Below are positions 35,039 to 44,571 of a stretch of 64,000 nucleotides of DNA, one piece after another. Origin of the DNA: Aureimonas ureilytica DSM 18598 = NBRC 106430. Lineage in GTDB: Bacteria; Pseudomonadota; Alphaproteobacteria; Rhizobiales; Rhizobiaceae. The notes under the pieces are model-generated. The model worked only from the letters and a program-made list of their open reading frames with translations, made no database searches and had not been told where the DNA came from. The stretch's first letter is position 1, and each line of letters begins with the position of its first letter. The translations under genes were made by a program, and so were the position numbers. The stretch lies in the NCBI RefSeq assembly GCF_000382705.1, contig NZ_ARQE01000002.1, positions 248,001 through 312,000 on the forward strand. Reading direction: 5' to 3'.

Positions 35039-35860
35039 TCAGGCCCGCATCCAGCGCCAATAGGTCCAGAGACGCGCCAGCGGGTTCGGATCGGCGTCGA
35101 GCCGTTCCAGGCGCTTTCGGCTGAGCCGCGAGGGCAGAAAGGCCGGGCGCAGCCGGCGGGGAATGCGCGCCCACTTGCGTTCGACCCGCTCCAGATGGTC
35201 GAGCCCGTAGGCTGCCATCGCCGCGCGCGCCCTCTCGGCCCCGTCGCCTCCGTTCAGCCAGGTCGCGGCATCGAGGCCGGTCGCGGCCAGAAGGTCCCCG
35301 GGCACATAGACCTGATGCCGGGCACGATGCTGGGGCGCACCGCGCAGGGTGGACACCACGGCTTGGGCGACGCCGGCGTGCCCGCTGGCGTCGGCGACAT
35401 CAGGGGCGGCGGCGCGATCCAGCACCATGGCCGCGAACATCACCAGTGCCGAACAGGTCTCTCCGGCATAGGCTTCGAACTCGACGCGTGTCGGCATCGG
35501 GTCGTTGTAGAGGTCGAAAAGCCGCGCTTCGAGATAGCGGTCGAAGGCATCCACCGGCAGTTCGAAGCGGCGGACCGTGTCGATCAAGGCCATCGCGACC
35601 GGCGAGCCCTGAGACGCCTCGTCGAGCTCCGCATCGCTCGTCAGTCGATCGCGCCACCATTGAAGACGGATTTCGCCAGGCAAGGGCTGCGAGACGAGAT
35701 CGCGCACGCGCAGCGTCTCGATATGGAAGGCGTAGAGCGCCAGAAGATGCTTCTGGAGCGGCTGCGGGGCGAAGCCGACGGAGACCGCCCGGTCCGCATC
35801 GGCTTCCTGGACGATCCGCTCGCATTCGGCATAGGCCGTCGCCAAGGCTTGCGCGCTCAT
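35039..35860 (-). CDS. squalene/phytoene synthase-like protein, NDUFAF6-like
   Basis: 273 aa with the all-helical isoprenoid synthase fold. The signature RDLVSQPLPGEIRLQWWRD is that of the alphaproteobacterial group related to the mitochondrial complex I assembly factor NDUFAF6. The two Asp-rich substrate-Mg motifs of true phytoene synthases are missing: YAFHIETLRVRD has no DxxxD, and the second region reads HQVYVPGDLL. It is therefore unlikely to condense prenyl diphosphates. It lies four bases behind the NDUFAF3-like gene and in an operon with secDF, supporting a role in membrane protein or complex I assembly. Confidence 0.85.
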   Translation of the reverse strand: MSAQALATAYAECERIVQEADADRAVSVGFAPQPLQKHLLALYAFHIETLRVRDLVSQPLPGEIRLQWWRDRLTSDAELDEASQGSPVAMALIDTVRRFELPVDAFDRYLEARLFDLYNDPMPTRVEFEAYAGETCSALVMFAAMVLDRAAAPDVADASGHAGVAQAVVSTLRGAPQHRARHQVYVPGDLLAATGLDAATWLNGGDGAERARAAMAAYGLDHLERVERKWARIPRRLRPAFLPSRLSRKRLERLDADPNPLARLWTYWRWMRA

Positions 35861-35864
35861 CGCG

Positions 35865-36260
35865 TCAGTCCACGGCGATCAGGGCGGCGGCGACGGGACG
35901 CCCCTCGCCCAGCATGATGTTGTAGGTCCGCACCGCCGCGCCCGTCGACATCGGGTCGCATGAAATGCCGGCCTTGCGCAGGCGATCGAGCAGCGCCGGC
36001 GGGACGCGGCGGATGTCGCGGCCCGTGCCATAGAGGAGAAAGCGGATATCAGCTGCTTCCTCCAACACCTTCAGCAATCGCTCGCCGCCGAACGGGTCCG
36101 CTTCCGTCGCCGACCATCCGTAGATGCCGGATGGCAGACAGAGGATCGACCCGCGATGCGACATGTCCGCGAAGCGGAAACCGCCATTGCCATAGGCATC
36201 GATCGGTGCACGACGCGGGAAATGCGCGTCGCGAACGCCGGAGGGCTCCGAACCGCTCAA
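35865..36260 (-). CDS. Mth938-like (DUF498) protein, NDUFAF3 homologue (TTG start)
   Basis: 131 aa. The core RDAHFPRRAPIDAYGNGGFRFADMSHRGS is split here as PIDAYGNGGFRF and SHRGSILCLPSGIYGW, typical of the Mth938/NDUFAF3 family. Human NDUFAF3 assembles complex I. No ATG fits ahead of the conserved AHFPRRAPIDAYG segment, but a TTG at 36258-36260 follows AGGGG by eight bases and starts four bases after the secDF stop. It is sandwiched between secDF and the NDUFAF6-like gene, an order I recall as conserved in alphaproteobacteria. Confidence 0.88.
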   Translation of the reverse strand: MSGSEPSGVRDAHFPRRAPIDAYGNGGFRFADMSHRGSILCLPSGIYGWSATEADPFGGERLLKVLEEAADIRFLLYGTGRDIRRVPPALLDRLRKAGISCDPMSTGAAVRTYNIMLGEGRPVAAALIAVD

Positions 36261-36264
36261 GACG

Positions 36265-38850
36265 TCACCCCTTGCCGATCGGGGTGGCGGGCGAGCGGCT
36301 TGCCGCCTTCGCATCTTCCACCTCGCTCTTGTCGCCCCCGCGAATCGCGTCCGGCCGGAGCTTGAAGTAGATGAGCACGGGCGCGGCGATGAAGATCGAC
36401 GAGTACACGCCGACCAGCACGCCCGCGAGCATCGGCGCCACGAAGACGCGGATCACGTCGCCGCCGAAGGCGTAGAGCGCGATGAGGGCGAGAACGAGCG
36501 TCACGGCCGTGAGCATGGTGCGCGACAGCGTCTCGTTGAGCGACAGGTCGATGATGTCGGAGATCGACATCTTCTTGTATTTTCGCAGATTTTCTCGAAT
36601 GCGGTCGAACACGACCACCGTGTCGTTCAAGGAGTAACCGACGATCGTCAGGATCGCGGCGATGGACGACAGGTTGAATTCGAGCTGCGAGACCACGAGG
36701 AAGCCGACCGTCATCGCGACGTCGTGCGCGGTGGCCAGAAGCGCGCCGATCGCGAACTGCCATTCGAAACGCACCCAGACATAGAAGGCGATCGCCAGAA
36801 GCGCCGCGCCGACGCCGAGCACCGCCGCCCAGGCAAGCTCGCCCGACACGGTCGGGCCGACCACCTCGACACGCTGGAAGTCGTAATCCGCAGCCAGCGC
36901 GCCGCGAACCGCGTTGACGCTCGCCTGCGGCGTCTGCGCGTCCTGCGGCTGGACGCCGAAGCGCACGAGAACGTCGCTCGGGCCGCCGAACTGCTGGACC
37001 TGCACGTCACCTTCCACGAGGCCCGAAAGGTCCTCGCGAATCTGGCCGACATCCGCCGTGCCGTCCTTCGCCCTCAGTTCCAGAACCGTGCCGCCGGTGA
37101 AGTCGATGCCGTAGTTGAGGCCGCCCACGAAGAGGCTGCCGATCGAAGCCAGCGACAAGCCGATGGTGATCGCGAAGGCCCAGCGGCGAATGCTCATGAA
37201 GCGGATGCGCGTGCCATGCGGAACGAACGACACCCAGCCCTTGGGCACCTCCTTCGGGCGACGCGTGCGAAGCCAGTAGGCCACCATCCAGCGCGTCAGC
37301 GTCAGCGCCGTGAAGACGGTCGTGAAGATACCGAGCGCCAGGGTGACGGCAAAACCGCGCACCGGGCCGGACCCCAGGAAGAACAAGACCACGGCGGCGA
37401 TCAGCGACGTGATGTTGGCGTCCATGATCGTGCCGAGCGCCTTGTGGAAGCCGGCATCGATCGACTGGACGACGGAACGGCCGTTTCGCCGCTCCTCCAG
37501 CATGCGTTCGTAGATCAGAACGTTGGAGTCGACGGCCATGCCCATGGTGAGAACGATGCCGGCGATACCGGGCAGCGTCAGGGTGGAGCCGAGAGCCGAC
37601 AGGAGGGCGACGAGAAGGATGACGTTGACCAGGAGCGCGATATTCGCGATCAGCCCGAGGAAGCCGTAGGCGACGAACATGAAGACGACGACGAGCACGC
37701 CGCCGATAATCCCTGCCGCTTGCCCGGCGGCCACCGAGTCCGCGCCGAGGCCTGGGCCGACCGTGCGTTCCTCGATGATGTCGAGCGTTGCGGGAAGCGC
37801 GCCCGCGCGCAGGAGCACGGCCAGATCGTTGGCCGACTGAACCGTGAAATTGCCGGAGATCTGCGCCTGACCACCGAGGATCGGCTCGCGGATATTGGGC
37901 GCGGAGAGAACCTTGTTGTCGAGCACGATCGCGAAGGGACGGCCGACATTCTCCTGCGTGACCTGACCGAAACGCTGGGCGCCGCGCGCGTCGAAGCGGA
38001 TGTTGACGACCGGCTGGTTGGTCTGCTGGTCGAACCCGGCCTGCGCGTCCGTCAGGTTCTCGCCGGAGATCATGACCTGACGCTGCACCAGGATGGGCTG
38101 CGGCGTCGGGTCGTTGGTCTGGAGCAGCTCATCGCCGGCGGGCACGGGCTGCGAGCCGCTCGCCGCGGCCTGCGCGGAATTGTTCACGTCCACGAGGCGG
38201 AAGGTCAGGCGCGCGGTCTGGTTCAGGAGGCTCTTCAGGCGCTGCGGGTCCTGAAGGCCCGGGACCTGCACCATGATGCGGTCGAGCCCCTGGCGCTGGA
38301 TCACCGGTTCGGTCGTGCCGAGCTCATCGACGCGGCGGCGAACCACTTCGATCGACTGCGAAACGGCGGTCGAGAGACGATAGTCGATGCCCGGGTTCGT
38401 CAGCGTGAGCCGGAAGGTGCCGGGCTCGGTCTCGCCGAGTTCGGTTTCCGTCACCGAGCCGCCGGCCAGAAGACCGCTGGAGATCGGCGAGGTGAGGCTC
38501 TGCAGCGCCGTGCGAGCGGCCGCGGCCTGCGAGGGGTCGCGCAGCGTGAACTGGATCGCCCCGTTCGCCTCGCGCAGATTCGTGAAGCCGACATTGGCGG
38601 CGCGCAGGCTGACCTGAACGTCCTCGCGCAGGCTCTGAAGCCGGTCGTTGATCAGCGACGGCCGGTCGACCTCCAGAAGCACGTAGGAGCCGCCCTGCAG
38701 ATCGAGGCCGAGGGTCATCGGCTGCTTGGGCATGAAGCCCGGCAGGCTCGCCCTCTGCTGTTCGGTCAGGAAGTTCGGGAGCGCGAAGAGGACGCCGAAC
38801 AAGACGGCGAGCCAGATGAAGGTGGTTTTCCACCGGGAGAAATAGAGCAT
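36265..38850 (-). CDS. secDF: protein translocase subunit SecDF (fused SecD and SecF)
   Basis: 861 aa fused protein with twelve transmembrane helices. The SecD half starts MLYFSRWKTTFIWLAVLFG and has a large periplasmic P1 domain and GMAVDSNVLIYERM in TM4. The SecF half begins near residue 570 (RFMSIRRWAFAITIGL) and has NDTVVVFDRIREN. Together they use the proton gradient to finish Sec export. An ATG nine codons earlier (38877), with GAGGG upstream, is an alternative start. It follows yajC by 123 bases. Confidence 0.96.
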   Translation of the reverse strand: MLYFSRWKTTFIWLAVLFGVLFALPNFLTEQQRASLPGFMPKQPMTLGLDLQGGSYVLLEVDRPSLINDRLQSLREDVQVSLRAANVGFTNLREANGAIQFTLRDPSQAAAARTALQSLTSPISSGLLAGGSVTETELGETEPGTFRLTLTNPGIDYRLSTAVSQSIEVVRRRVDELGTTEPVIQRQGLDRIMVQVPGLQDPQRLKSLLNQTARLTFRLVDVNNSAQAAASGSQPVPAGDELLQTNDPTPQPILVQRQVMISGENLTDAQAGFDQQTNQPVVNIRFDARGAQRFGQVTQENVGRPFAIVLDNKVLSAPNIREPILGGQAQISGNFTVQSANDLAVLLRAGALPATLDIIEERTVGPGLGADSVAAGQAAGIIGGVLVVVFMFVAYGFLGLIANIALLVNVILLVALLSALGSTLTLPGIAGIVLTMGMAVDSNVLIYERMLEERRNGRSVVQSIDAGFHKALGTIMDANITSLIAAVVLFFLGSGPVRGFAVTLALGIFTTVFTALTLTRWMVAYWLRTRRPKEVPKGWVSFVPHGTRIRFMSIRRWAFAITIGLSLASIGSLFVGGLNYGIDFTGGTVLELRAKDGTADVGQIREDLSGLVEGDVQVQQFGGPSDVLVRFGVQPQDAQTPQASVNAVRGALAADYDFQRVEVVGPTVSGELAWAAVLGVGAALLAIAFYVWVRFEWQFAIGALLATAHDVAMTVGFLVVSQLEFNLSSIAAILTIVGYSLNDTVVVFDRIRENLRKYKKMSISDIIDLSLNETLSRTMLTAVTLVLALIALYAFGGDVIRVFVAPMLAGVLVGVYSSIFIAAPVLIYFKLRPDAIRGGDKSEVEDAKAASRSPATPIGKG

Positions 38851-38973
38851 GGCGTTCCCGAACGACAATCGGAGCATCGGGCCCTCAGGGTCCGCGACGC
38901 TCCGAAAAGACAGGCCGGCGGATCGATCCGCCGAAGAGAAGCATGGCCGAAGCGGCTTCGGCCCGACCCCGGT

Positions 38974-39315
38974 TTACTTGGCGTTCGCCGCCGTGGGCTC
39001 GCCCTTCACGCGGACGTCGGCGACCATGGACTGCAGGACGCGGATCTTGGTGGTCTCGGAGATCTGGACTTCCAGCTCGCCATTGTCCTGAACCTTCGTG
39101 ACCTTCGCGATGATGCCGCCGCCGGTGACGATCGTGTCGCCGCGACGGATGTTGCGAAGCATCTCGTCCCGCTTCTTGGCGGCCGTGCGCTGCGGACGGA
39201 TGATCAGGAAATACATGATCGCGAAGACCGCCACGAAGGGCAGGATGCTGATGAGGATGCTCTCCGGCCCCCCCGCTGCGGTGGCGGTCTGCGCGAAAGC
39301 CGGCGATACGAACAT
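38974..39315 (-). CDS. yajC: preprotein translocase subunit YajC
   Basis: 113 aa single-span membrane protein of the SecDF-YajC complex. The start MFVSPAFAQTATAAGG, a helix ILPFVAVFAIMYFLIIRPQ, the signature RPQRTAAKKRDEML and RRGDTIVTGGGI are standard. An open extension upstream is not conserved and overlaps the divergent promoter region. It opens the yajC-secDF-NDUFAF3-like-NDUFAF6-like-DUF4153 operon. Confidence 0.96.
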   Translation of the reverse strand: MFVSPAFAQTATAAGGPESILISILPFVAVFAIMYFLIIRPQRTAAKKRDEMLRNIRRGDTIVTGGGIIAKVTKVQDNGELEVQISETTKIRVLQSMVADVRVKGEPTAANAK

Positions 39316-39452
39316 CAAGATCTCCCAACGAACGGAAAACAGGGCGATCCGCCCTTCACAAGTTGGGCGCAATATACGATCGGTCAACCCGATTGCAACA
39401 CGCGCCGCCTTCGAAGGCGGCGGGAACCCTCGCTCATTCGAAAGCCGCGCCG

Positions 39453-40319
39453 GTGACGATCGAAACCGACCTTCTTCCTCTCGTGCGGCGGATCGCCGAA
39501 GCGCTGGAGCGGCTCGCGCCCGAGCCCGTCCCCTCGCCCGACTTCGATGCGGCCGACTGTTTCGTCTTCGCGCCGCCCGGCGGCCTCGCGCCCGTTCCCC
39601 GCGTCAATCGGGTCGAATTCGAGCTCCTGCGCGGCATCGACCATTCGCGCGACATCCTGTTCGAGAACACGCAGCGTTTCGCGCAAGGGCTGCCGGCCAA
39701 CAACGCGCTTCTCTGGGGCGCGCGAGGAATGGGCAAGTCGTCGCTGGTGAAGGCGGTTCACGCCAAGGTCAATTCCCTGGGAAGCGGCCGCCCGCCGCTG
39801 AAACTGATCGAGGTGCATCGCGAGGACATCGATCATCTGCCGCGCCTCATGACCTTGCTGCGCGCCGCGCCGTTCCCGATTCTCCTTTTCTGCGACGACC
39901 TGTCCTTCGATCATGACGACACGTCCTACAAGTCGCTGAAGGCGGCGCTGGATGGCGGCGTCGAAGGTCGGCCGGACAATGTCCTGTTCTACGCCACGTC
40001 GAATCGGCGTCACCTTCTCCCGCGCAACATGATGGAGAACGAGCAGTCGACGGCGATCAATCCGAGCGAGGCGGTCGAGGAAAAGGTCTCGCTGTCGGAC
40101 CGATTCGGCCTCTGGCTCGGCTTCCACAAATGCTCGCAGGACGATTATCTCGCGATGGTCGACGGCTATCTGGCGGCGGCCGGCATCGAAATGGCGCCCG
40201 ACGACCTCAGGCGCGAGGCGCTGGAATGGAGCACGACGCGCGGCAGCCGCTCTGGCCGCGTCGCCTATCAGTTCGTCACCGATCTCGCCGGACGGCTCGG
40301 TCACACGCTTCCGCGCTGA
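39453..40319 (+). CDS. DUF815-family AAA+ ATPase (GTG start)
   Basis: 288 aa P-loop ATPase. Walker A is GARGMGKSS at about 89-97 and the Walker B-like stretch is PILLFCDDLSF. A sensor-1 Asn is in VLFYATSNRRHLLP, and ENEQSTAINPSEAVEEKVSLSDRFG is the DUF815 signature region. Function is unknown; the family is present in most alphaproteobacteria next to yajC-secDF. No ATG precedes the conserved part. A GTG at 39453 is the best start, although its ribosome binding site is weak; a TTG at 39363 is the alternative. Confidence 0.9.
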   Translation: MTIETDLLPLVRRIAEALERLAPEPVPSPDFDAADCFVFAPPGGLAPVPRVNRVEFELLRGIDHSRDILFENTQRFAQGLPANNALLWGARGMGKSSLVKAVHAKVNSLGSGRPPLKLIEVHREDIDHLPRLMTLLRAAPFPILLFCDDLSFDHDDTSYKSLKAALDGGVEGRPDNVLFYATSNRRHLLPRNMMENEQSTAINPSEAVEEKVSLSDRFGLWLGFHKCSQDDYLAMVDGYLAAAGIEMAPDDLRREALEWSTTRGSRSGRVAYQFVTDLAGRLGHTLPR

Positions 40320-40340
40320 TCGGCAGATCAACCATGCAAA

Positions 40341-40368
40341 AGCGCCCGGCTCTTGCGAACCGGGCGCT
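40341..40368 (+). terminator. bidirectional intrinsic terminator
   Basis: Hairpin AGCGCCCGG-ctcttgcgaa-CCGGGCGCT lies between the convergent DUF815 and LytM-like genes. It is followed by TTTCCTT on the plus strand and TTTTGC on the minus strand, so it can serve both genes. Confidence 0.8.
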
Positions 40369-40395
40369 TTCCTTGTGGTCGTTGCGCCGGATGGT

Positions 40396-41742
40396 TCAGC
40401 GCAGATAGGTCATCGGGTTGACCGGCGAGGAGTCCTTGCGGACCTCGAAATGCAGCATCGGCGCGTCGGCTTCGCCCGTCATGCCGGCGGTCGCGATTTC
40501 CTGGCCGCGCTTCACGGTGGCGCCGCGCTGAACCTTGATGTCGTCGGCATAGCCGTAGACCGTGACGAGGCCGTTGTCGTGCTTGACGAGAACGGTCTTG
40601 CCGAACTCCTTCAGACCTTCGCCGGCATAGATGACGACGCCGTTCTCGGCGGCCTTGATCGGCGTGCCGCGCGGCACGGAGATGTTGAGGCCGTCATTGC
40701 GGCGCGAGCCGACCTTGTCGCCGAACGACTTGATGACGCGGCCCTGAACCGGCCAGCGCATCTGGCTGATGCCGCTGGAGCTCGGCGCGATCGACGCTTC
40801 TTCCGTTTCCTCTTCGGCCGGGGCCGGAGCGGCACTGCGCGCAGGCGCTGCCGCTGCAACGGACGTGCTCGCGGCGCTCGGCGCGCTCGGCGCCGGATTG
40901 GCGGCGACGGCCGGCGTTTCCTGCGCGGCGGGCTTCACGGCCGCAGCGGGCTTCTCGATGGCGGTCGCCGCGACCTGAGCCGGCTTGGCGGGCGGCAGCT
41001 CGCGCGCCGCCTGAGCGGCCGGGCGGGCATTGGCCGGTGCCGAGCGCGGAACCGCGATCGCGGCCGCCTGCGCCTGGAGGCTCGTCGGAGGTGTGCCGAG
41101 TTCGGCGTAACGCTTCTGGGTTTCCGCTGGCGCTGCGGCGGCGACAGAGCCGCCAGCCGGAATCACCAGCTTCTGGCCGATCTTGATATTGTCGTCGGAC
41201 AGCCCGTTGGCGCTGCGCAGATCGGCGGCGCGAACATTGTGACGGCGCGCGATACCGAGGACGGAATCACCGGATGTCACGACATAGCTTCCGGCCGAGC
41301 CGACGGAGGTCGAGCCCATGTTGCGCGAAGCTTCGGTGCGGGCGACCTCGGCGCGGTTGACCGGCGAGGCGCTGGCCTGCGCCATCGGCGCGACGGGCTG
41401 GCTCTGCACCGGCGCATAGGTGTCGTTGCCGCCGCTATAGGACGCCGCTGGCGGAGGCGGCAGCGTCGAGCGCGAAACCGGCGGGGTCGCGGCGGCGTAG
41501 GTGCGGGACGCGCCCGTCGTGCCGGCGCCGTAGGACGCGTTCGGCTGCCCGGCCCCATAGGTCGGCGCGCTGGCCGCAACCGCCTGCGACCCGACGGGTG
41601 CCGGCGGGATCGCCCCGGTGTAGAAGCTGTCCTGCAGGCGCGTCGCATCGGCACTGCAGCCGGCAGCCAAAGCCGCAAGCGCGATCAGCCCCGCCGAGCG
41701 CACCAGCCGAAGCCGACTCTGATTCAACACGTCCGTCCGCAT
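40396..41742 (-). CDS. LysM/LytM (M23)-domain lipoprotein, NlpD/DipM-like
   Basis: 448 aa. The lipobox LAALAAGC makes C29 the lipidated residue. A Pro/Ala/Ser-rich linker, one LysM repeat (SYVVTSGDSVLGIARRHNV to KLVIPAGG) and a second Ala/Pro-rich linker follow. The C-terminal LytM domain (from MRWPVQGRVIKSFG) lacks most zinc ligands: NDGLNIS replaces HxxxD and VYGYADD replaces the HxH, although LHFEV remains. It is therefore probably not a hydrolase but an activator of amidases at division, as NlpD and EnvC are. ATG 41742 is preferred over an ATG 12 codons earlier. Confidence 0.9.
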   Translation of the reverse strand: MRTDVLNQSRLRLVRSAGLIALAALAAGCSADATRLQDSFYTGAIPPAPVGSQAVAASAPTYGAGQPNASYGAGTTGASRTYAAATPPVSRSTLPPPPAASYSGGNDTYAPVQSQPVAPMAQASASPVNRAEVARTEASRNMGSTSVGSAGSYVVTSGDSVLGIARRHNVRAADLRSANGLSDDNIKIGQKLVIPAGGSVAAAAPAETQKRYAELGTPPTSLQAQAAAIAVPRSAPANARPAAQAARELPPAKPAQVAATAIEKPAAAVKPAAQETPAVAANPAPSAPSAASTSVAAAAPARSAAPAPAEEETEEASIAPSSSGISQMRWPVQGRVIKSFGDKVGSRRNDGLNISVPRGTPIKAAENGVVIYAGEGLKEFGKTVLVKHDNGLVTVYGYADDIKVQRGATVKRGQEIATAGMTGEADAPMLHFEVRKDSSPVNPMTYLR

Positions 41743-41835
41743 TGCAGTCCCCAAAGCATTCGCCCAACCTGGGAACATTAGACCGCGTTAATGTTACCCG
41801 AGGGTTAAGCACGATCAGGGACGCGATCGAATTCT

Positions 41836-42483
41836 TTACAGGATGGTCGCAACGCCCGTTTCGAGGGGCTGAAGACGGGCGTGGAAGAGGGTCTCCTCCT
41901 CGAAGCGGCTGCCGAGCTTCTGGTGCCGCACCACGCGCTGCATCTCCCCCGGCGCGCCGAGCGCGCAGATCAGGATACCCTGCGAGGCCATCTGTTCGAC
42001 GAAGGCTCGCGGCAGCGTTTCGAACGAGCCGTGAACGACGATGCGATCGAACGGCGCCTGATCGGGATAGCCGGTGCGCCCGTCCTCTTTCAGGAAGGTC
42101 ACATTGCTGATGCCGCAGGTCTTCAGCCGCTCCTGCGCCTTGGTCAGGAGCGTCTGGTAGCGATCGAGCGTCAGCACCTGGATGCAGAGCTTGGCGAGAA
42201 GCGCCGTGACGTAACCGCTTCCCGTGCCGATCTCCAACACGCGATGTTCGGGGGCGATCTTCAGCGCCGCCGCGAGCCGAACCGCGTGGCGCGCGCCCGG
42301 CATCGACTGGCCGCAGTCGATCGGGAACACCTTGTCGGAATAGGCCTCCACCGCGTCGGCCGGCACGAAGAGCCGGCGCGGGATCGCCTCGATGGCCGCC
42401 AGGACGCGAGGGGTCATCCCGTCCACCGTGCGCACCGTCATCAGAAAGGTCGCGAGTTGCTCGCGGTCCACCGTCGCGTTCAT
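41836..42483 (-). CDS. pcm: protein-L-isoaspartate O-methyltransferase
   Basis: 215 aa SAM-dependent repair enzyme. It has the family features RVLEIGTGSGYVTALLA (motif I) and FDRIVVHGSFETLP (post-I region). It methylates isoaspartyl residues in damaged proteins. It lies six bases behind surE, the pairing found in most proteobacteria, and ends the serS-surE-pcm run. A second, more distant homologue is encoded at 63115-63765. Confidence 0.93.
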   Translation of the reverse strand: MNATVDREQLATFLMTVRTVDGMTPRVLAAIEAIPRRLFVPADAVEAYSDKVFPIDCGQSMPGARHAVRLAAALKIAPEHRVLEIGTGSGYVTALLAKLCIQVLTLDRYQTLLTKAQERLKTCGISNVTFLKEDGRTGYPDQAPFDRIVVHGSFETLPRAFVEQMASQGILICALGAPGEMQRVVRHQKLGSRFEEETLFHARLQPLETGVATIL

Positions 42484-42489
42484 CGGATG

Positions 42490-43245
42490 TCAGCGAAAGG
42501 TTTGGCGCATCTGCTCGCGCAGCGCGTGATGGGTGAGATCGAGATGGAGCGGCGTCACCGAAATCCGGTTGGCCCTCAGCGCGCCGAGGTCCGAGCCGTC
42601 GAGTTCCGGCCCGGCATGGCGACCGAACTTCAGCCAGAAATAGGGAAAGCCGCGCCCGTCCAACCGCTCTTCGATTCCGAGTGCGTAATCGAGCTTGCCC
42701 TGACGGGTGACCTCGACGCCGTCCACGGCATCGGCCTCCACAGGCGGGAAGTTGACGTTGAACAGCGTTCCGGCCGGCGCTTCGACCTCAAGAAGACGCC
42801 GGATGACGTCGGCCCCGTGATGGCGCGCTGCGCCCCAGATCGGTTCGCGCTTGGCCTCCGGTCGGAACGCCTGGCTGAGCGCGATCGAGCGGATGCCGAG
42901 CATCATGCCTTCGATCGCGCCCGCCACCGTGCCGGAATAGGACACGTCGTCCGCCGCGTTCTGCCCGGCATTGACGCCGGACAGAACGAGATCGGGAGCC
43001 TCGGGCATGAGATGCTTCACCGCCATGATGACGCAGTCGGTCGGCGTGCCACGCAGCGCGAAGCGGCGTTCCCCCTCCTGACGAAGCCGCAGCGGCGAAG
43101 ACAGCGTCAGAGAATGCGACAAGCCACTCTGATCCGTCTCCGGCGCGACGATCCAGACGTCATCCGACAATTGCCGGGCGATGTGCTCCAGCACGCCCAG
43201 CCCTTCGGCGTGAATGCCGTCGTCGTTCGTCAGGAGAATGCGCAT
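42490..43245 (-). CDS. surE: 5'/3'-nucleotidase SurE
   Basis: 251 aa metal-dependent nucleotidase. It begins [15 protein letters not shown] with the paired Asp ligands D8 and D9, then [14 protein letters not shown], and [25 protein letters not shown] is the conserved core (SGVNAGQN). It starts three bases behind serS and is translated together with it. Confidence 0.96.
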   Translation of the reverse strand: MRILLTNDDGIHAEGLGVLEHIARQLSDDVWIVAPETDQSGLSHSLTLSSPLRLRQEGERRFALRGTPTDCVIMAVKHLMPEAPDLVLSGVNAGQNAADDVSYSGTVAGAIEGMMLGIRSIALSQAFRPEAKREPIWGAARHHGADVIRRLLEVEAPAGTLFNVNFPPVEADAVDGVEVTRQGKLDYALGIEERLDGRGFPYFWLKFGRHAGPELDGSDLGALRANRISVTPLHLDLTHHALREQMRQTFR

Positions 43246-43248
43246 CGG

Positions 43249-44532
43249 TCAGTTCGCCCCGATCCGCTCGAGCCCGCCCATGAAGGGCCGCAGAACCTCC
43301 GGCACGAGAATGCTGCCATCCTGCTGCTGATAGTTCTCCATGACCGCGATCAGCGCGCGTCCGACCGCCGTTCCCGAGCCGTTCAGCGTGTGAACGAAGC
43401 GCGGCGCCGCCTTTTCGCCGGCGGGCCGGTAGCGCGCGTTCATGCGCCGCGCCTGGAAGTCGCCGCAGACCGAGCAGGAGGAAATCTCGCGATAGGCGTT
43501 CTGGCCGGGCAGCCAGACCTCGATGTCATAGGTCTTCTGCGACGAGAAGCCCATGTCGCCGGTGCAGAGCACGACCGTGCGGAAATGCAGGCCGAGCTTC
43601 GTCAGCACCGCTTCGGCCGCCGCCGTCATGCGCTCATGCTCGGCGAGCGAGGTTTCCGGCGTCGTGATGGACACGAGTTCGGCCTTGTAGAACTGATGCT
43701 GGCGCAACATGCCGCGCGTGTCGCGACCGGCCGAGCCGGCTTCCGAGCGGAAGCTCGGCGTCAGCGCCGTGAAGCGCAGCGGCAGGCTCGCCTCGTCGAG
43801 GATTTCCTCCCGCACGAGATTGGTCAGCGACACTTCGGCGGTCGGGATCAGCCAGCGGCCATCGGTGGTCTGGAACAGGTCTTCGGAAAATTTCGGAAGC
43901 TGGCTCGTTCCGTACAGGGCCTCGTCCCGGACCAGAAGCGGCGGCGACACTTCCTCGTAGCCGAACTCGCGCGTATGCGTTTCGACCATGAACTGGCCGA
44001 GCGCGCGTTCCAGCCGCGCGAGATCGCCGCGCAGCACCGTGAAGCGCGAGCCGGACATGCGCGCGGCGCGTTCGAAATCCATGAGGCCAAGCGCTTCGCC
44101 GAGCTCGAAATGCTCTTTGGGCTGGAAGTCGAAGCTGCGCTTCTCGCCCACGAGCCGAACCTCGACATTGCCGTTCTCGTCGGCGCCGGTCGGCACCTCC
44201 GCCAGGGGAATGTTCGGGATCGTGGCCAGAAGAGCGTTGATCTCGGCGTCGATCTCGCGCTCGAGTTTCTCGCCATCCTGAATCTTGGTCTTGAGGTCGG
44301 CGACAGTGCGCATCGTCTCATCGGCAAGCGCGGCGTCGCCCGACGCCTTCGCCTTGCCGATCAGCTTGGAGGCGTCGTTGCGCTGGCTCTGCCAATCCTG
44401 CAGCGACTTCAGATGCTGGCGGCGCTTCTCGTCCAGAAGGACGATCTCCGACGACGAGACGGCCGAGCCGCGACGCTTCAGAGCTTCGTCCAGAACTTCC
44501 GCGTTGTCGCGGATCCATTTGATATCCAGCAT
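43249..44532 (-). CDS. serS: seryl-tRNA synthetase
   Basis: 427 aa class II synthetase. The N-terminal coiled coil (residues about 30-100) binds tRNA-Ser and Sec. Motif 2 is in [28 protein letters not shown] and motif 3 in [19 protein letters not shown], quoted here as regions. Length and the start [10 protein letters not shown] are standard. It is preceded by tatC 39 bases upstream on the same strand. Confidence 0.97.
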   Translation of the reverse strand: MLDIKWIRDNAEVLDEALKRRGSAVSSSEIVLLDEKRRQHLKSLQDWQSQRNDASKLIGKAKASGDAALADETMRTVADLKTKIQDGEKLEREIDAEINALLATIPNIPLAEVPTGADENGNVEVRLVGEKRSFDFQPKEHFELGEALGLMDFERAARMSGSRFTVLRGDLARLERALGQFMVETHTREFGYEEVSPPLLVRDEALYGTSQLPKFSEDLFQTTDGRWLIPTAEVSLTNLVREEILDEASLPLRFTALTPSFRSEAGSAGRDTRGMLRQHQFYKAELVSITTPETSLAEHERMTAAAEAVLTKLGLHFRTVVLCTGDMGFSSQKTYDIEVWLPGQNAYREISSCSVCGDFQARRMNARYRPAGEKAAPRFVHTLNGSGTAVGRALIAVMENYQQQDGSILVPEVLRPFMGGLERIGAN

Positions 44533-44571
44533 GTTTTCCAGTCCGCTACAGGCGGCCCGGAACCGTTCGGA

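Noticed and set aside
35039-35860. Annotation of this gene as an active phytoene synthase (crtB) for carotenoids
   Set aside because: Both Asp-rich catalytic motifs are missing and no other carotenoid gene lies nearby; the RDLVSQPLPGEIRLQWWRD pattern points to the NDUFAF6-like group.
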